Source: Cellulosimicrobium cellulans (lineage in GTDB: Bacteria > Actinomycetota > Actinomycetes > Actinomycetales > Cellulomonadaceae). From it: a stretch of DNA of 64,000 nucleotides. Below the pieces are notes generated by a model. The model worked only from the letters and a program-made list of their open reading frames with translations. It was not told the origin of the DNA and searched no databases. This document shows positions 56,204 to 64,000 of this stretch, piece after piece. Every line of letters begins with the position of its first letter. The first letter of the stretch is position 1. The translations under genes and the position numbers were made by a program. The DNA lies in contig NZ_JAMXST010000003.1 in assembly GCF_024124905.1 (NCBI RefSeq), positions 310,001 to 374,000 on the forward strand. The letters are read 5' to 3'.

Positions 56204-57673
56204 ATGAGTATCGACGTCCGGCCCGGGTACAACACCGCGATCCCGGCCCAGATCACCACGCCGGACCGGGTGGCGACGAGCATCGGCGAGCTGCGGTTCG
56301 TCGACGGCGTCCCCACGCCCGAGACGGCGACCCGGGTCTTCGACCACCTCGACCTGGTGCGGGGTGTCGAGGCGTTCCTCGGCTGCATCCCGGCCGCCTC
56401 GTTGGAGGCGATCCGACGGGGGATCGCGGAGGTCGCGGGGGACGCGTGCCACCAGGGCGCGATCGCCGACCGACTGCTCGACTCCGACCCGCTCTTCCTT
56501 ACCGGCAACACCGACACGGTGTACGCGATCGTCGTGCTCGACGTCGAGCGCGACGGCCCGACGGTCATCGAGGTGCCGCCGGGGTGCGGTCCCGGCACGG
56601 TCGACGACGCGTGGTTCCGGTTCGTGGTGGACCTCGGCGCGCCCGGCCCGGACCGGGGCGCCGGCGGCACGTACCTGATCGTGCCGCCGGACTACGACGG
56701 CGCGCGGCCCGAGGGCTGGTTCGTCGCTGAGACGCCGAGCGCGGTGAACCTCGTCATCCTGCGCGGGTTCCTCGTCGACGGGCGGCCTGACGCCGCGGTG
56801 CGACTGTTCGAGTCGGGCGTCAGGGTCTACCCGCTGTCGCGGCGGGACGATCCGCCGGCGATGGAGTGGGCGTCGTTGTCGGGCGTCACGGTGAACACGG
56901 TCCATGCGAACGACTTCTCGTTCTACGAGGAGGTCGCCCACGTGGTGGCCAAGGAGCCGATCGGGGTCGTCGACCCGGAGACGCGCGGGCTGCTCGCCTC
57001 GATCGGCATCACCAAGGATGCGCCGTTCGCGCCGGACGACCGGATGCGCCGCATCCTCACCGACGCAGCGGCGGTGGGAAACACCACGGCGCGCGCCATG
57101 GCGTTCCGGTCCCGGGAGCGCGCGTTCTTCCTCTACGAGGACCGCCGCTGGCTGAGCCCGTTCCCGGGCGGCGACTACCGGTTCCTGCGTGACGGCGGTG
57201 CCGGCGGCCGCTACCTCGACGCCCGCACCACCTTCTTCTACCTCGCGACGGTGAACACTCCCGCGATGGCGCTGAAGATGGTCGGCAAGGGGTCGCAGTA
57301 CGCGCTGGCCACCGTGGACGTGGACGACGCGCCCCTCGACGGTGGGAGGGCGTACCGCCTCCGGCTCCCGGCCGACGTGCCGGCCGCGGACTTCTGGTCG
57401 GTCGTGGTGTACGACCCTCAGACCCGCTCGGAGCTGCAGACGGGCCAGCCGCTGCCGAGCCGGAACAGCAGGCGCGACGACCTCGTCCACAACGACGACG
57501 GCTCGGTGGACATCGTCTTCGGCCCCGAGGAGCCGCGCGAGCTCGCCGCGAACTGGGTCCAGACCGTGCCGGGCAAGGGGTGGTTCGTCCTGCTGCGCCT
57601 CTACGGCCCCCTCGAGAGCTGGTTCGACGGCACCTGGCGCCCCGGCGACGTCGAACCGCTGAGCGTCCCCTGA
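56204..57673 (+). CDS. DUF1254/DUF1214 protein without a signal peptide
   Basis: A 489-residue protein with the DUF1254 domain (about residues 60-190: FLTGNTDTVYAIVVLDVERDGPTVIEVPPG, DLGAPGPDRGAGGTYLIVPPDY) and C-terminal DUF1214 (about 360-480: FWSVVVYDPQTRSELQTGQPLPSRNSR, NWVQTVPGKGWFVLLRLYGPLESWFDGTW). Related proteins are often exported, but this one begins MSIDVRPGYNTAIPAQI with no hydrophobic leader and so looks cytoplasmic. AGGGAGGA precedes the ATG. Function unknown. It follows the ars island on the opposite strand. Confidence 0.88.
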   Translation: MSIDVRPGYNTAIPAQITTPDRVATSIGELRFVDGVPTPETATRVFDHLDLVRGVEAFLGCIPAASLEAIRRGIAEVAGDACHQGAIADRLLDSDPLFLTGNTDTVYAIVVLDVERDGPTVIEVPPGCGPGTVDDAWFRFVVDLGAPGPDRGAGGTYLIVPPDYDGARPEGWFVAETPSAVNLVILRGFLVDGRPDAAVRLFESGVRVYPLSRRDDPPAMEWASLSGVTVNTVHANDFSFYEEVAHVVAKEPIGVVDPETRGLLASIGITKDAPFAPDDRMRRILTDAAAVGNTTARAMAFRSRERAFFLYEDRRWLSPFPGGDYRFLRDGGAGGRYLDARTTFFYLATVNTPAMALKMVGKGSQYALATVDVDDAPLDGGRAYRLRLPADVPAADFWSVVVYDPQTRSELQTGQPLPSRNSRRDDLVHNDDGSVDIVFGPEEPRELAANWVQTVPGKGWFVLLRLYGPLESWFDGTWRPGDVEPLSVP

Positions 57674-57735
57674 CGCCGACGTCTCGACCAGCAATCCGCT
57701 TGAACCAGCCAGGTCCGGGGCGGGAGGCTCGTGCC

Positions 57736-58179
57736 ATGGTCGACCTCCCGCTCCGCCCGGCCCGCCCCGACGACACCGGCGCGCTGGTGGACGTGTGGCG
57801 CCGTGCCGTCGAGGCCACGCACGACTTCCTTAACCCGGACGACGTGCGTGAGCTGGAGGTCGGCGTGCGCGACGAGTACCTCGCCGCCGTCGACGTGACC
57901 GTCGCGGAGCGCGACGGCCGGGTGGCGGGGTTCGTCGGGACGGTGGGGCACCGCGTCGAGATGCTGTTCGTCGACCCGGACCTCCACGGCCAGGGGATCG
58001 GGCGCGCGCTGCTGGCCCACGCCGGGCGGGACCACCCCGTGCTCGAGCTGGACGTCAACGAGCAGAACCCGGCCGCGCTCGGTTTCTACCGCGCACAGGG
58101 CTTCGAGGTCACGGGGCGGTCCGCGACCGACGGCCAGGGTCGCCCGTTCCCGCTGCTGCACCTGCGTCGCGAGTACTGA
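57736..58179 (+). CDS. GNAT-family N-acetyltransferase
   Basis: A 147-residue acetyltransferase of the YjaB/PhnO-like type. It has LRPARPDDTGALVDVWRRAVEATHDFL, the acetyl-CoA loop MLFVDPDLHGQGIGRALLAHA, and ELDVNEQNPAALGFYRAQGFEVTGRS. GGGAGG is 9 bases before the ATG. Substrate unknown. Confidence 0.9.
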   Translation: MVDLPLRPARPDDTGALVDVWRRAVEATHDFLNPDDVRELEVGVRDEYLAAVDVTVAERDGRVAGFVGTVGHRVEMLFVDPDLHGQGIGRALLAHAGRDHPVLELDVNEQNPAALGFYRAQGFEVTGRSATDGQGRPFPLLHLRREY

Positions 58180-58269
58180 CCGCGGTCATCGACCGATGAG
58201 CGGGCGCGCCCGCGCCGGTCGACCCTGGGGAGAGCGGGCCGTCCGGCCCGCACGACCCCAGGAGGCGAC

Positions 58270-58647
58270 ATGCTCGGCAAGGCGTTCAGCGGGTTCTCGG
58301 TCGACGACGTCGAGGCGGCGCGGCACTTCTACGGCGACCTGCTCGGGCTCACGGTCGAGGGCGACGACCTGCTGTGGATCCGGGTGCCCGGCGACTCCGG
58401 CGTGCTCGTCTACCCCAAGGGCGACGCGCACGAGCCCGCGTCGTTCACCGTCCTCAACTTCCCGGTCGACGACGTCCCCGGGACCGTCGCGGCCCTGCGC
58501 GAGCGCGGCGTCGCGTTCGAGCGGTACGCGGGCACGCCGGTCGAGACCGACGACGACTTCGTCTTCCGCGGCGGCGGCCCGCTCATCGCGTGGTTCACCG
58601 ACCCCGCCGGCAACGTGCTGTCCGTCATCCAGGACGACGACGCCTGA
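58270..58647 (+). CDS. VOC/glyoxalase-superfamily protein
   Basis: A 125-residue protein with two beta-alpha-beta-beta-beta modules: FSVDDVEAARHFYGDLLGLTVEG and FPVDDVPGTVAALRERGVAFERY, ending WFTDPAGNVLSVIQDDD. The metal-ligand positions common to glyoxalase I are mostly not conserved. GGAGG lies 5 bases before the ATG. Function unknown; a resistance or epimerase role is equally possible. Confidence 0.88.
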   Translation: MLGKAFSGFSVDDVEAARHFYGDLLGLTVEGDDLLWIRVPGDSGVLVYPKGDAHEPASFTVLNFPVDDVPGTVAALRERGVAFERYAGTPVETDDDFVFRGGGPLIAWFTDPAGNVLSVIQDDDA

Positions 58648-58713
58648 CCGCGCCGGGCCTCCGCACCACGGCGCCGGCTCCGAACCACTGCTCTGCCTCG
58701 CGCGACCGCGGTT

Positions 58714-59376
58714 CTATCTCGGTTGGCCCAGGCCCTCCTCGCGCGCGCGGACGATCGCGGCGGAACGGTCGCGGACGGCGAGCTTGGCGAGCACGTTGGC
58801 GACGTGGTTGCGGACGGTCTTGGGGCTGAGCACCAGGCGGCGCGAGATGGAGGCGTTGTCGAGCCCCGCGGCGACCAGGTCGAGCACCTCGCGCTCGCGG
58901 TCCGTGAGCTGCGGGAACGGCACGCGCGCCGCCGCGCGCCCCCCGACGACGTACGCCATCGCCCGGTCGGCGACCGAGGGGGAGAGGATCATCGCGCCGT
59001 CGGCCACCGCGTGGACGGCGCGCTCGACCTCGGCGGGGCTCGCGGACTTGACCAGGAAGCCGCGCGCCCCGGCGCGGACGGCCGCGACGACGGCGTCGTC
59101 GTCCTCGTGCATGGTCACGACGAGCACGCGCGCGGCCGGGTCGGCGCGCACGAGGTCGCGCGTCACGTCCACGCCCGAGCCGTCGCCGAGGTCGAGGTCC
59201 ATGAGCACGACGTCGGCGCTCGCCCCCGTCCCGCCCGGGTCGAGGCCGAGCAGCGCGCGCGCCTCGGCGGCGGACGCCGCCTGCCCGACGACGCGCACGC
59301 CGTCGAACGAGTCGAGCAGCGCCGCCATCCCGAGCCGGAACACGGGGTGGTCGTCCACGACCGCCACCCGGATCAC
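58714..59376 (-). CDS. NarL/LuxR-type response regulator
   Basis: A 220-residue regulator: receiver (VIRVAVVDDHPVFRLGMAALL, phosphoacceptor in VVLMDLDLGDGSGVD, switch Lys in GFLVKSASP) and LuxR helix-turn-helix (LTDREREVLDLVAAGLDNASISRRLVLS). The GTG start overlaps the kinase stop (GTGA). It is the output of the kinase at 59373-61385. Confidence 0.93.
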   Translation of the reverse strand: MIRVAVVDDHPVFRLGMAALLDSFDGVRVVGQAASAAEARALLGLDPGGTGASADVVLMDLDLGDGSGVDVTRDLVRADPAARVLVVTMHEDDDAVVAAVRAGARGFLVKSASPAEVERAVHAVADGAMILSPSVADRAMAYVVGGRAAARVPFPQLTDREREVLDLVAAGLDNASISRRLVLSPKTVRNHVANVLAKLAVRDRSAAIVRAREEGLGQPR

Positions 59377-61385
59377 GACGCGTCCTCGCGCGCGAGCGCC
59401 CCGGCCGGGACGAGCGGGAGGGTGGCGCGCACGCGCGTGCCCGGGCGCGCGCCGTCGGGCCGTACGGCGGAGACGTCGAGGCGCCCGCCGAGCTCGTCCG
59501 CGCGCTCGCGCAGCGACCGCGAGCCGACGCCGCGGGTCGCGTCGGGAGCGATCCCGCCCCCGTCGTCCTCGCACGTGACGAGGAGGCAGCGGTCGCCGAG
59601 CCGGACGGTCAGCCGGCACTCGTCGGCGCCGGAGTGCCGCGCGGCGTTCACGACGCTCTCGCTCGCGATCGCGTAGGCGGCCGCGGCGACCCGTGGGTCG
59701 AGGCCGTCGCACGGGTCGCACCGCACGTCCACGACGAACCCGGCGAGCGCCTGGCGGCCCGCGAGCTCCCCGAGCGCGACCTCGAGCCCGTGCTCGTCGA
59801 GCGACGGCGGCAGGAGGCTGCGCGAGAGGGTGCGGACGTCCTCGACGCGCTGGGCCACCTCGGCGCCGAGGGCGTCGAGCACGGCGGCTGCGGCAGCGGG
59901 GTCCGTCTCGAGCGTGTTCCGGGCTCCCTGCAGCCCCAGGCGCAGGCCCACGAGCCACGGCCCGACGCCGTCGTGCAGCTCCCGGCGGATGACCCGCCGC
60001 TCCGCGAGGCGGGCGCGCGTCGTCGCGTCGCGCGCCTCCTCGAGCTCGCGCGCGCCCTGGGCGAGCGCGAGGCCCGCACCGAGCACGGGCAGGAGCTGGT
60101 CCAGCGCGTCGCGGGTCCGGGCGTCGAGCCGCTCGCCCGCCCGCGCGACGACGTGGACCCGGCCGAGCACGCGACCGCCGTGCACCACGGGGAGCGAGGC
60201 CGTCTGCCCGGTCGGCCGCGACGTCGGCCCGACCCAGGCGGTGGCGGGCGGGTCCTCGGGGGTGCCGGACGCCGTCGGGCGGTCCGGGGTGCGCTCGATC
60301 GTCACGCTCTCCAGGCGCAGCGCCTCGCGCACGCCCACCGCGAGGCTCACGACGAGGTCGTCGGCGGTCGACGCCGACGACAGGTGGCGGCCGACGCTCA
60401 GCGCGGCACGGCCCGGGTCGTTGCCCTCGCCGTAGACGAGCGTGCGGACCCGGTGCCGCAGCCAGGTGTGCAGGGGCTGGACGGCGAGCGCGACCCCGAC
60501 CGCCGCGACGACCTGCGCGGCGGGGCCGTCGACGACCGTCGTCGCGAGCACGACGACGACCGCGTAGACGACCGCGAGGCCGACGGCCAGCATCGCGGCG
60601 ACGGTCGCTCGTGAGAGCACGAGGTCGATGCCCCACAGCCGGTTGCGCAGCACGCACACGAGGATGGCCGCGGGGAACAGCGCCTGGCACGCGAGGTGCG
60701 TGAGGGGGAGCGCGAGGATGACGTCGGCGCTCGCCCAGGTTCCGAGCAGCGGGAGGAACGACAGCGCCATGAGCGCGGTCCCGAGCGCGAGCAGGCCCAG
60801 GCCGCGGCGCTCCTCGACCGGTCCGCGGCGCCAGCGCCACGCGGTGGCGGCGGCGGTGACGAGCCCCATGACGACGACGCCGACGATCGCCGGGCGCGGG
60901 TCGTCCGCGGGGGCGAGGAAGAAGAAGGCGATGGACGCGACACCGCCCGCGACGCCGCACCACGCGCCCGCGCCGAGCCGCCCGCCCCGCACGAACCACG
61001 GGACGAGGACGAACAGCCCGACCGTCCCGGGGACCCAGGCCCACCCGTAGGCGTCGGCGAGCGGCGTGAGCGGCGGCAGGCCGGGGTGGGTCGAGGCGTA
61101 GCTGCGCCACGCGCCGCCCAGGGCCGCGATCCCGCCGCCGATCCCGGCGAGCGCGACGAGCCAGCCGACGACGTGCGGCCGACGCACGAGGATCACCGCG
61201 GCGACGGTCCCGTAGACGAGGGCGACCGTCGCGTCGACGACGACGAACAGCAGGTCGCCCAGCAGCAGCGGCACCCCGGACGTGAGCTGGAGCGCGAGCG
61301 CGGACACGCCGAGCACCCAGGCGAGGACGCCGATCGTCCAGCCCGTGCGGGGCATCCCGGCGCGGCCGGGCCCGGGGTCGGCCAC
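59373..61385 (-). CDS. Multi-span sensor histidine kinase with GAF-like domain
   Basis: A 670-residue kinase. About eight spans occupy residues 15-300. A GAF-like cytoplasmic segment follows (about 320-450), then the HisKA_3 box (AERRVIRRELHDGVGPWLVGLRLG) and the ATPase lobe (YAIASESVVNAARHSGADEC, CEDDGGGIAPDATRGVGSRSLRERADELGG). The GTG at 61385 is preceded by TACCGT at 6 bases, an almost leaderless layout; an ATG 27 bases later is the alternative. Signal unknown, possibly membrane state. Confidence 0.9.
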   Translation of the reverse strand: MADPGPGRAGMPRTGWTIGVLAWVLGVSALALQLTSGVPLLLGDLLFVVVDATVALVYGTVAAVILVRRPHVVGWLVALAGIGGGIAALGGAWRSYASTHPGLPPLTPLADAYGWAWVPGTVGLFVLVPWFVRGGRLGAGAWCGVAGGVASIAFFFLAPADDPRPAIVGVVVMGLVTAAATAWRWRRGPVEERRGLGLLALGTALMALSFLPLLGTWASADVILALPLTHLACQALFPAAILVCVLRNRLWGIDLVLSRATVAAMLAVGLAVVYAVVVVLATTVVDGPAAQVVAAVGVALAVQPLHTWLRHRVRTLVYGEGNDPGRAALSVGRHLSSASTADDLVVSLAVGVREALRLESVTIERTPDRPTASGTPEDPPATAWVGPTSRPTGQTASLPVVHGGRVLGRVHVVARAGERLDARTRDALDQLLPVLGAGLALAQGARELEEARDATTRARLAERRVIRRELHDGVGPWLVGLRLGLQGARNTLETDPAAAAAVLDALGAEVAQRVEDVRTLSRSLLPPSLDEHGLEVALGELAGRQALAGFVVDVRCDPCDGLDPRVAAAAYAIASESVVNAARHSGADECRLTVRLGDRCLLVTCEDDGGGIAPDATRGVGSRSLRERADELGGRLDVSAVRPDGARPGTRVRATLPLVPAGALAREDAS

Positions 61386-61458
61386 GGGCCCACGGTAGGG
61401 CCGGGGCACGCGCGGCGAGAAGGGCCCGGGCGGGAGATCACCCGGCCGCGGCCGACGA

Positions 61459-61545
61459 CGAGATCGGCGGTCCCTGCCCAGGTCGGCGGTCCGGACCGCC
61501 GACCTCGACCGGACGTGCCGATCTCGCCGCGTGCTGCCGATCTCG
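61459..61545. repeat. Nested palindromic repeat with 26-bp perfect core
   Basis: The core (61480-61505) is two exact 13-bp complements, AGGTCGGCGGTCC and its reverse. It is flanked by CGAGATCGGC (61459-61468) and two copies of the complement GCCGATCTCG (61517-61526, 61536-61545). It begins 10 bp after the stop of the membrane protein gene at 61556 and may terminate it. Confidence 0.65.
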
Positions 61546-61555
61546 CGGGTCGCGC

Positions 61556-62251
61556 TCAGCGCCGGTCCCCGAGGGCGAAGCCGAGCGCGGTGACGAGGAG
61601 CCAGATCGGCCCGACGAAGCCCGCCATGTACTGCAGCGGCGACAGGCCCGCGAGGAGCGCGATCCCGCCCAGCACGAACCCGACGACGCCGATCCAGCGC
61701 GGTGCCGCCGCGTGCCGCAGCGCGGCGACGCCGAGCGCGACGCCCGCGACGCCGGCACCGACCCACAGCCACGGGATCGTCGCGACCCAGTCGCTGTAGA
61801 ACGCGCCCGACTCGGGGACGATGAGCGCGGTGTCGCCGAGGCCGAAGAGGAACTGCGTGTCCAGGCCCGAGCCGAGCAGCCCCGCGACCGAGACGAGCAC
61901 GAGCCCCCAGCCCGCGACGGTCGGCAGGAGCGAGCCGGCGGGCGCCTGCGCGTCGAGCCGCCGCTTGAGGCCCGCCGCGAACACGAGCACGAGGAGCGCG
62001 CACGCGATCGTCGCCGTGTGGAAGAGGATCTGGGTCCCCGTGCGGCCCGCGAGGTCGGCGACGATCGCGTCGGCGTCGCCGGCGGTCTCCTCCCAGTTCA
62101 CGCCGAGCGCCATCGAGGACTGGATCGAGACGAGCCCCAGGACCCCGGCGACGACGCCGGTCCAGGCCCACGCGCGGGGCGCCGTGCCGCGCGAGCGGCG
62201 GGTCGGGTCGCCGGCGAGCGGCGACGGGGCGGTGAGCGAGCTGTCCTGCAT
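61556..62251 (-). CDS. Six-span hypothetical membrane protein
   Basis: A 231-residue membrane protein with about six spans and a 30-residue polar N-terminus. Features: WTGVVAGVLGLVSIQSSMALGVNWEE, a 30-residue loop, ILFHTATIACALLVLVFAAGLKRRLDA and PRWIGVVGFVLGGIALLAGLSPLQYMAGFVGPIWLL. It resembles generic actinobacterial DUF4386/DUF998-like proteins, but no family is certain. It stands upstream of the sensor kinase on the same strand, separated by the palindromic repeat. Confidence 0.75.
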   Translation of the reverse strand: MQDSSLTAPSPLAGDPTRRSRGTAPRAWAWTGVVAGVLGLVSIQSSMALGVNWEETAGDADAIVADLAGRTGTQILFHTATIACALLVLVFAAGLKRRLDAQAPAGSLLPTVAGWGLVLVSVAGLLGSGLDTQFLFGLGDTALIVPESGAFYSDWVATIPWLWVGAGVAGVALGVAALRHAAAPRWIGVVGFVLGGIALLAGLSPLQYMAGFVGPIWLLVTALGFALGDRR

Positions 62252-62469
62252 GGGACGACCTTCCGTCAGGGCCGCCTGTCCCGCGGCCGGGGCCCGCCAC
62301 GTGCTGCGACGGTCCCCGCAGCGTCGACCGGGCGGCATCCCGGGCCCCAGGGGCAGGCGTCCCGACCTGCCGGGCGGATCCGGGCGGCTCCAGTGGCACC
62401 CTGCGGAAGGCGACCGTAGCGTCGGGTCGCCCGGTGAGCCGGTCACCGGCCCGAGCGCGGGAGGCGGGG

Positions 62470-63552
62470 ATGACGGTGCCCTCGGACAGCGACCGACGCG
62501 GGGCGGTCACCGACCCGACCACGACGACGGCTCCCGCTCCGCCGGGGCGTGTGCTCCGGCTGCTCGTCCCCGCCGCGCAGCGGCGGCCGCTCGTCGACGT
62601 CGCCGACCGGCTCGACCTCGACGTCGGCGACGTGCGGGCCAAGCGGTCCGCGTTCTGGGCCATGCTCGTGCTCTCCGGCGTGATCGCCGTCGCGGGCGTC
62701 GTCACCGACTCCACGGCGACCGTCATCGGCGCGATGATCATCGCCCCGCTGTCGACGCCGATCCTCGGGATCGGGCTGGGCGTCGTCGCCGGCGAGCCGG
62801 GCACGATCGGGCGGTCCGTGGCGTACGTCGTCGGCGGCCTCGCCCTCGTCGTCGCGATCGGGATGGTCGCGACGCTGGTGCTCCCCGCGACCACCGACGT
62901 GCTGTCGAACTCTCAGGTGACGGGCCGGACGTCGCCCGGCGTGGGCGACCTGGCAGCCGCCTTCGCCACCGGGTTCGCGGGAGCGATCGCGCTCGCCCGT
63001 CGCGACCTCGGCGACGTGCTGCCCGGCATCGCCATCGCGATCTCCCTCGTCCCGCCGCTCGGGGTCGTCGGGGTCTGCCTGGGGGAGGGGCAGCCGTCGC
63101 TCGCCGCGGGCGCGCTGCTGCTCTTCGTCTCGAACGCCGTCGCGCTCGTCGTGGCCGCGACCGTCGTCTTCTCCGGCGCCGGCTACCTGCGGGAGGCGCG
63201 CGCCGCGCGGCAGGGCGCACCCGCCCCGCGGCGCCGGGTCGCGACGGTCGTCGCGCTCGTCGCGGTCCTCGTCGTCGCCGTCCCCATGGTGGCGAACACC
63301 GTGCAGGCGGCGCTCGCGGACCTCTGGCTCGGCCAGACGCGCGCCGCCGCGGAGGACTGGCTGTCCGGGACGGACGACGCGTCCGTCGACGCCGTGCGGT
63401 GGGAGGGGCAGGACCTCGTCGTCGAGGTGCGCAGCCCGGGGGACCTGCCCGACGTCGCGATCCTGCAGGAGCAGGTGGACGAGCTCGTCCCGTGGGACCC
63501 GCAGGTCGTCGTCGTCCACACCGTCGGAGAGCGCGTCGACCCCGCGGGCTGA
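62470..63552 (+). CDS. DUF389 family membrane protein
   Basis: A 360-residue protein with six or seven spans. The DUF389 signature is FWAMLVLSGVIAVAGVVTDSTATVIGAMIIAPLSTPILGIGLGV, then AFATGFAGAIALARRDLGDVLPGIAIAISLVPPLGVVG. The C-terminal 100 residues lie outside the membrane (TRAAAEDWLSGTDDASVDAV). Function of the family is not known. A TAGCGT -10 at 62417-62422 would give a leader of about 40 bases. Confidence 0.9.
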   Translation: MTVPSDSDRRGAVTDPTTTTAPAPPGRVLRLLVPAAQRRPLVDVADRLDLDVGDVRAKRSAFWAMLVLSGVIAVAGVVTDSTATVIGAMIIAPLSTPILGIGLGVVAGEPGTIGRSVAYVVGGLALVVAIGMVATLVLPATTDVLSNSQVTGRTSPGVGDLAAAFATGFAGAIALARRDLGDVLPGIAIAISLVPPLGVVGVCLGEGQPSLAAGALLLFVSNAVALVVAATVVFSGAGYLREARAARQGAPAPRRRVATVVALVAVLVVAVPMVANTVQAALADLWLGQTRAAAEDWLSGTDDASVDAVRWEGQDLVVEVRSPGDLPDVAILQEQVDELVPWDPQVVVVHTVGERVDPAG

Positions 63553-63660
63553 GGTCCCCTCGCACCCCCGATCGGGCCCCCGCGGTCGCGGCCCGGAGCC
63601 GGCTCGGCGGGCGCCTCGTTCCGGATGCAGTCCTCGCGCGCCGCTGCCATGCTCCGAACC

Positions 63661-64000
63661 ATGTCGACTCCGAAGCCAGCGACGCCTGCGATCGTCGCGC
63701 AGAACTCCGCCCTCCTCCAGACGCTCCCCTTCTCGGACACGCAGGACTTCGAGGACGCGCGTCGGGGACTGCTCGGCACGCGCGAGCCCAACGCGATCAG
63801 GAACGCGGAGGGGACGGTCGTCTGGGACAACGACACGTACGCCTTCATCCAGGGCGACGCGCCGGACACGGCGAACCCGAGCCTGTGGCGTCAGTCGACG
63901 CTCAACGCGATCCAGGGCCTGTTCGAGGTGGTCCCGGGCATCTACCAGGTCCGCGGGTTCGACCTCTCGAACGTCACGTTCATCGAGGGGGAGACGGGCG
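63661..64000 (+). CDS. Alkyl sulfatase, BDS1/SdsA type, N-terminus only
   Basis: The first 113 codons of a metallo-beta-lactamase-fold alkylsulfatase. It shows the family start (NSALLQTLPFSDTQDFEDARRGLLG), VVWDNDTYAFIQGDAPDTANPSLWRQSTLNAIQGLFEVVPGIYQVRGFDLSNVTFIEG. The metal-site HxHxDH motif would lie just beyond the right edge. No signal peptide is seen. A CATGCT -10-like element lies 7 bases before the ATG. The product would cleave sulfate esters such as dodecyl sulfate. Confidence 0.85.
   Translation, partial: MSTPKPATPAIVAQNSALLQTLPFSDTQDFEDARRGLLGTREPNAIRNAEGTVVWDNDTYAFIQGDAPDTANPSLWRQSTLNAIQGLFEVVPGIYQVRGFDLSNVTFIEGETG

Noticed and set aside
1-64000. CRISPR arrays, tRNA or rRNA genes, insertion sequences, prophage
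   Set aside because: No regularly spaced direct repeats, cloverleaf-like genes with CCA ends, transposase motifs or phage structural genes were seen on either strand. A short or degenerate tRNA could still be missed by eye.

Overview
The window is 64 kb of very high-GC chromosomal DNA. It is dense with short-spaced and overlapping genes (ATGA, GTGA and TGATG junctions), many GTG starts, actinobacterial -10 elements of the TAnnnT type placed directly before start codons, an LAxTG-type sorting signal and a DtxR/IdeR-like iron box. All of this points to an actinobacterium, most likely of the Cellulosimicrobium / Cellulomonas / Promicromonospora kind. That placement is inferred from style, not from a marker gene. 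No rRNA, tRNA, CRISPR array, insertion sequence or prophage was recognised.

Region 1 (1-14.4 kb) is a complete sialic acid foraging locus. It holds a secreted exo-sialidase (cut by the left edge) and a small LAETG-anchored surface protein. A leftward operon carries a FadR-type GntR regulator, two Gfo/Idh/MocA oxidoreductases and nagB. A rightward operon carries a peptide-type ABC importer (lipoprotein, permease, permease-ATPase fusion, ATPase) followed by nanA, nanK and nanE. Related 22-bp operator-like sites lie before the sialidase and in the divergent gntR/importer promoter. nagA is absent from the window.

Region 2 (14.4-25.3 kb) is mixed housekeeping: a truncated DUF1016 protein, a DinB protein, a DUF2306 membrane protein, a two-component system, a Na+/H+ antiporter, a leaderless MerR regulator, a YceI/ECF-sigma/anti-sigma unit, a secreted-repeat lipoprotein and endonuclease IV.

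Region 3 (25.3-31.3 kb) holds the least familiar system. It is a five-gene operon whose members are translationally coupled or nearly abutting: a small Sec-secreted two-cysteine protein, a lipoprotein, a peptidoglycan-binding membrane-fusion-type protein, an ABC ATPase and an FtsX/MacB-like permease. Next to it lies a decay scar made of the 3' ends of two divergent genes, then a large palindromic repeat and an RDD membrane protein.

Region 4 (31.3-50.5 kb) contains MFS/MerR, YnfA, an acetyltransferase, D-amino acid dehydrogenase with Lrp, an acyl-CoA synthetase/TetR/AidB-type dehydrogenase set, a second two-component system, DedA, a small phosphatase, an FAD oxidase, an esterase diverging from an iron-siderophore binding lipoprotein across an iron box, and a 5'-3' exonuclease.

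Region 5 (50.5-64 kb) contains a CPBP protease, an arsenic resistance island (ArsR, an ArsO-like flavoprotein, ArsC, an ArsR-ArsC fusion and ACR3, with three related operator-like sites), a DUF1254 protein, GNAT and VOC proteins, a third two-component system, a DUF389 membrane protein and the start of an alkylsulfatase cut by the right edge.
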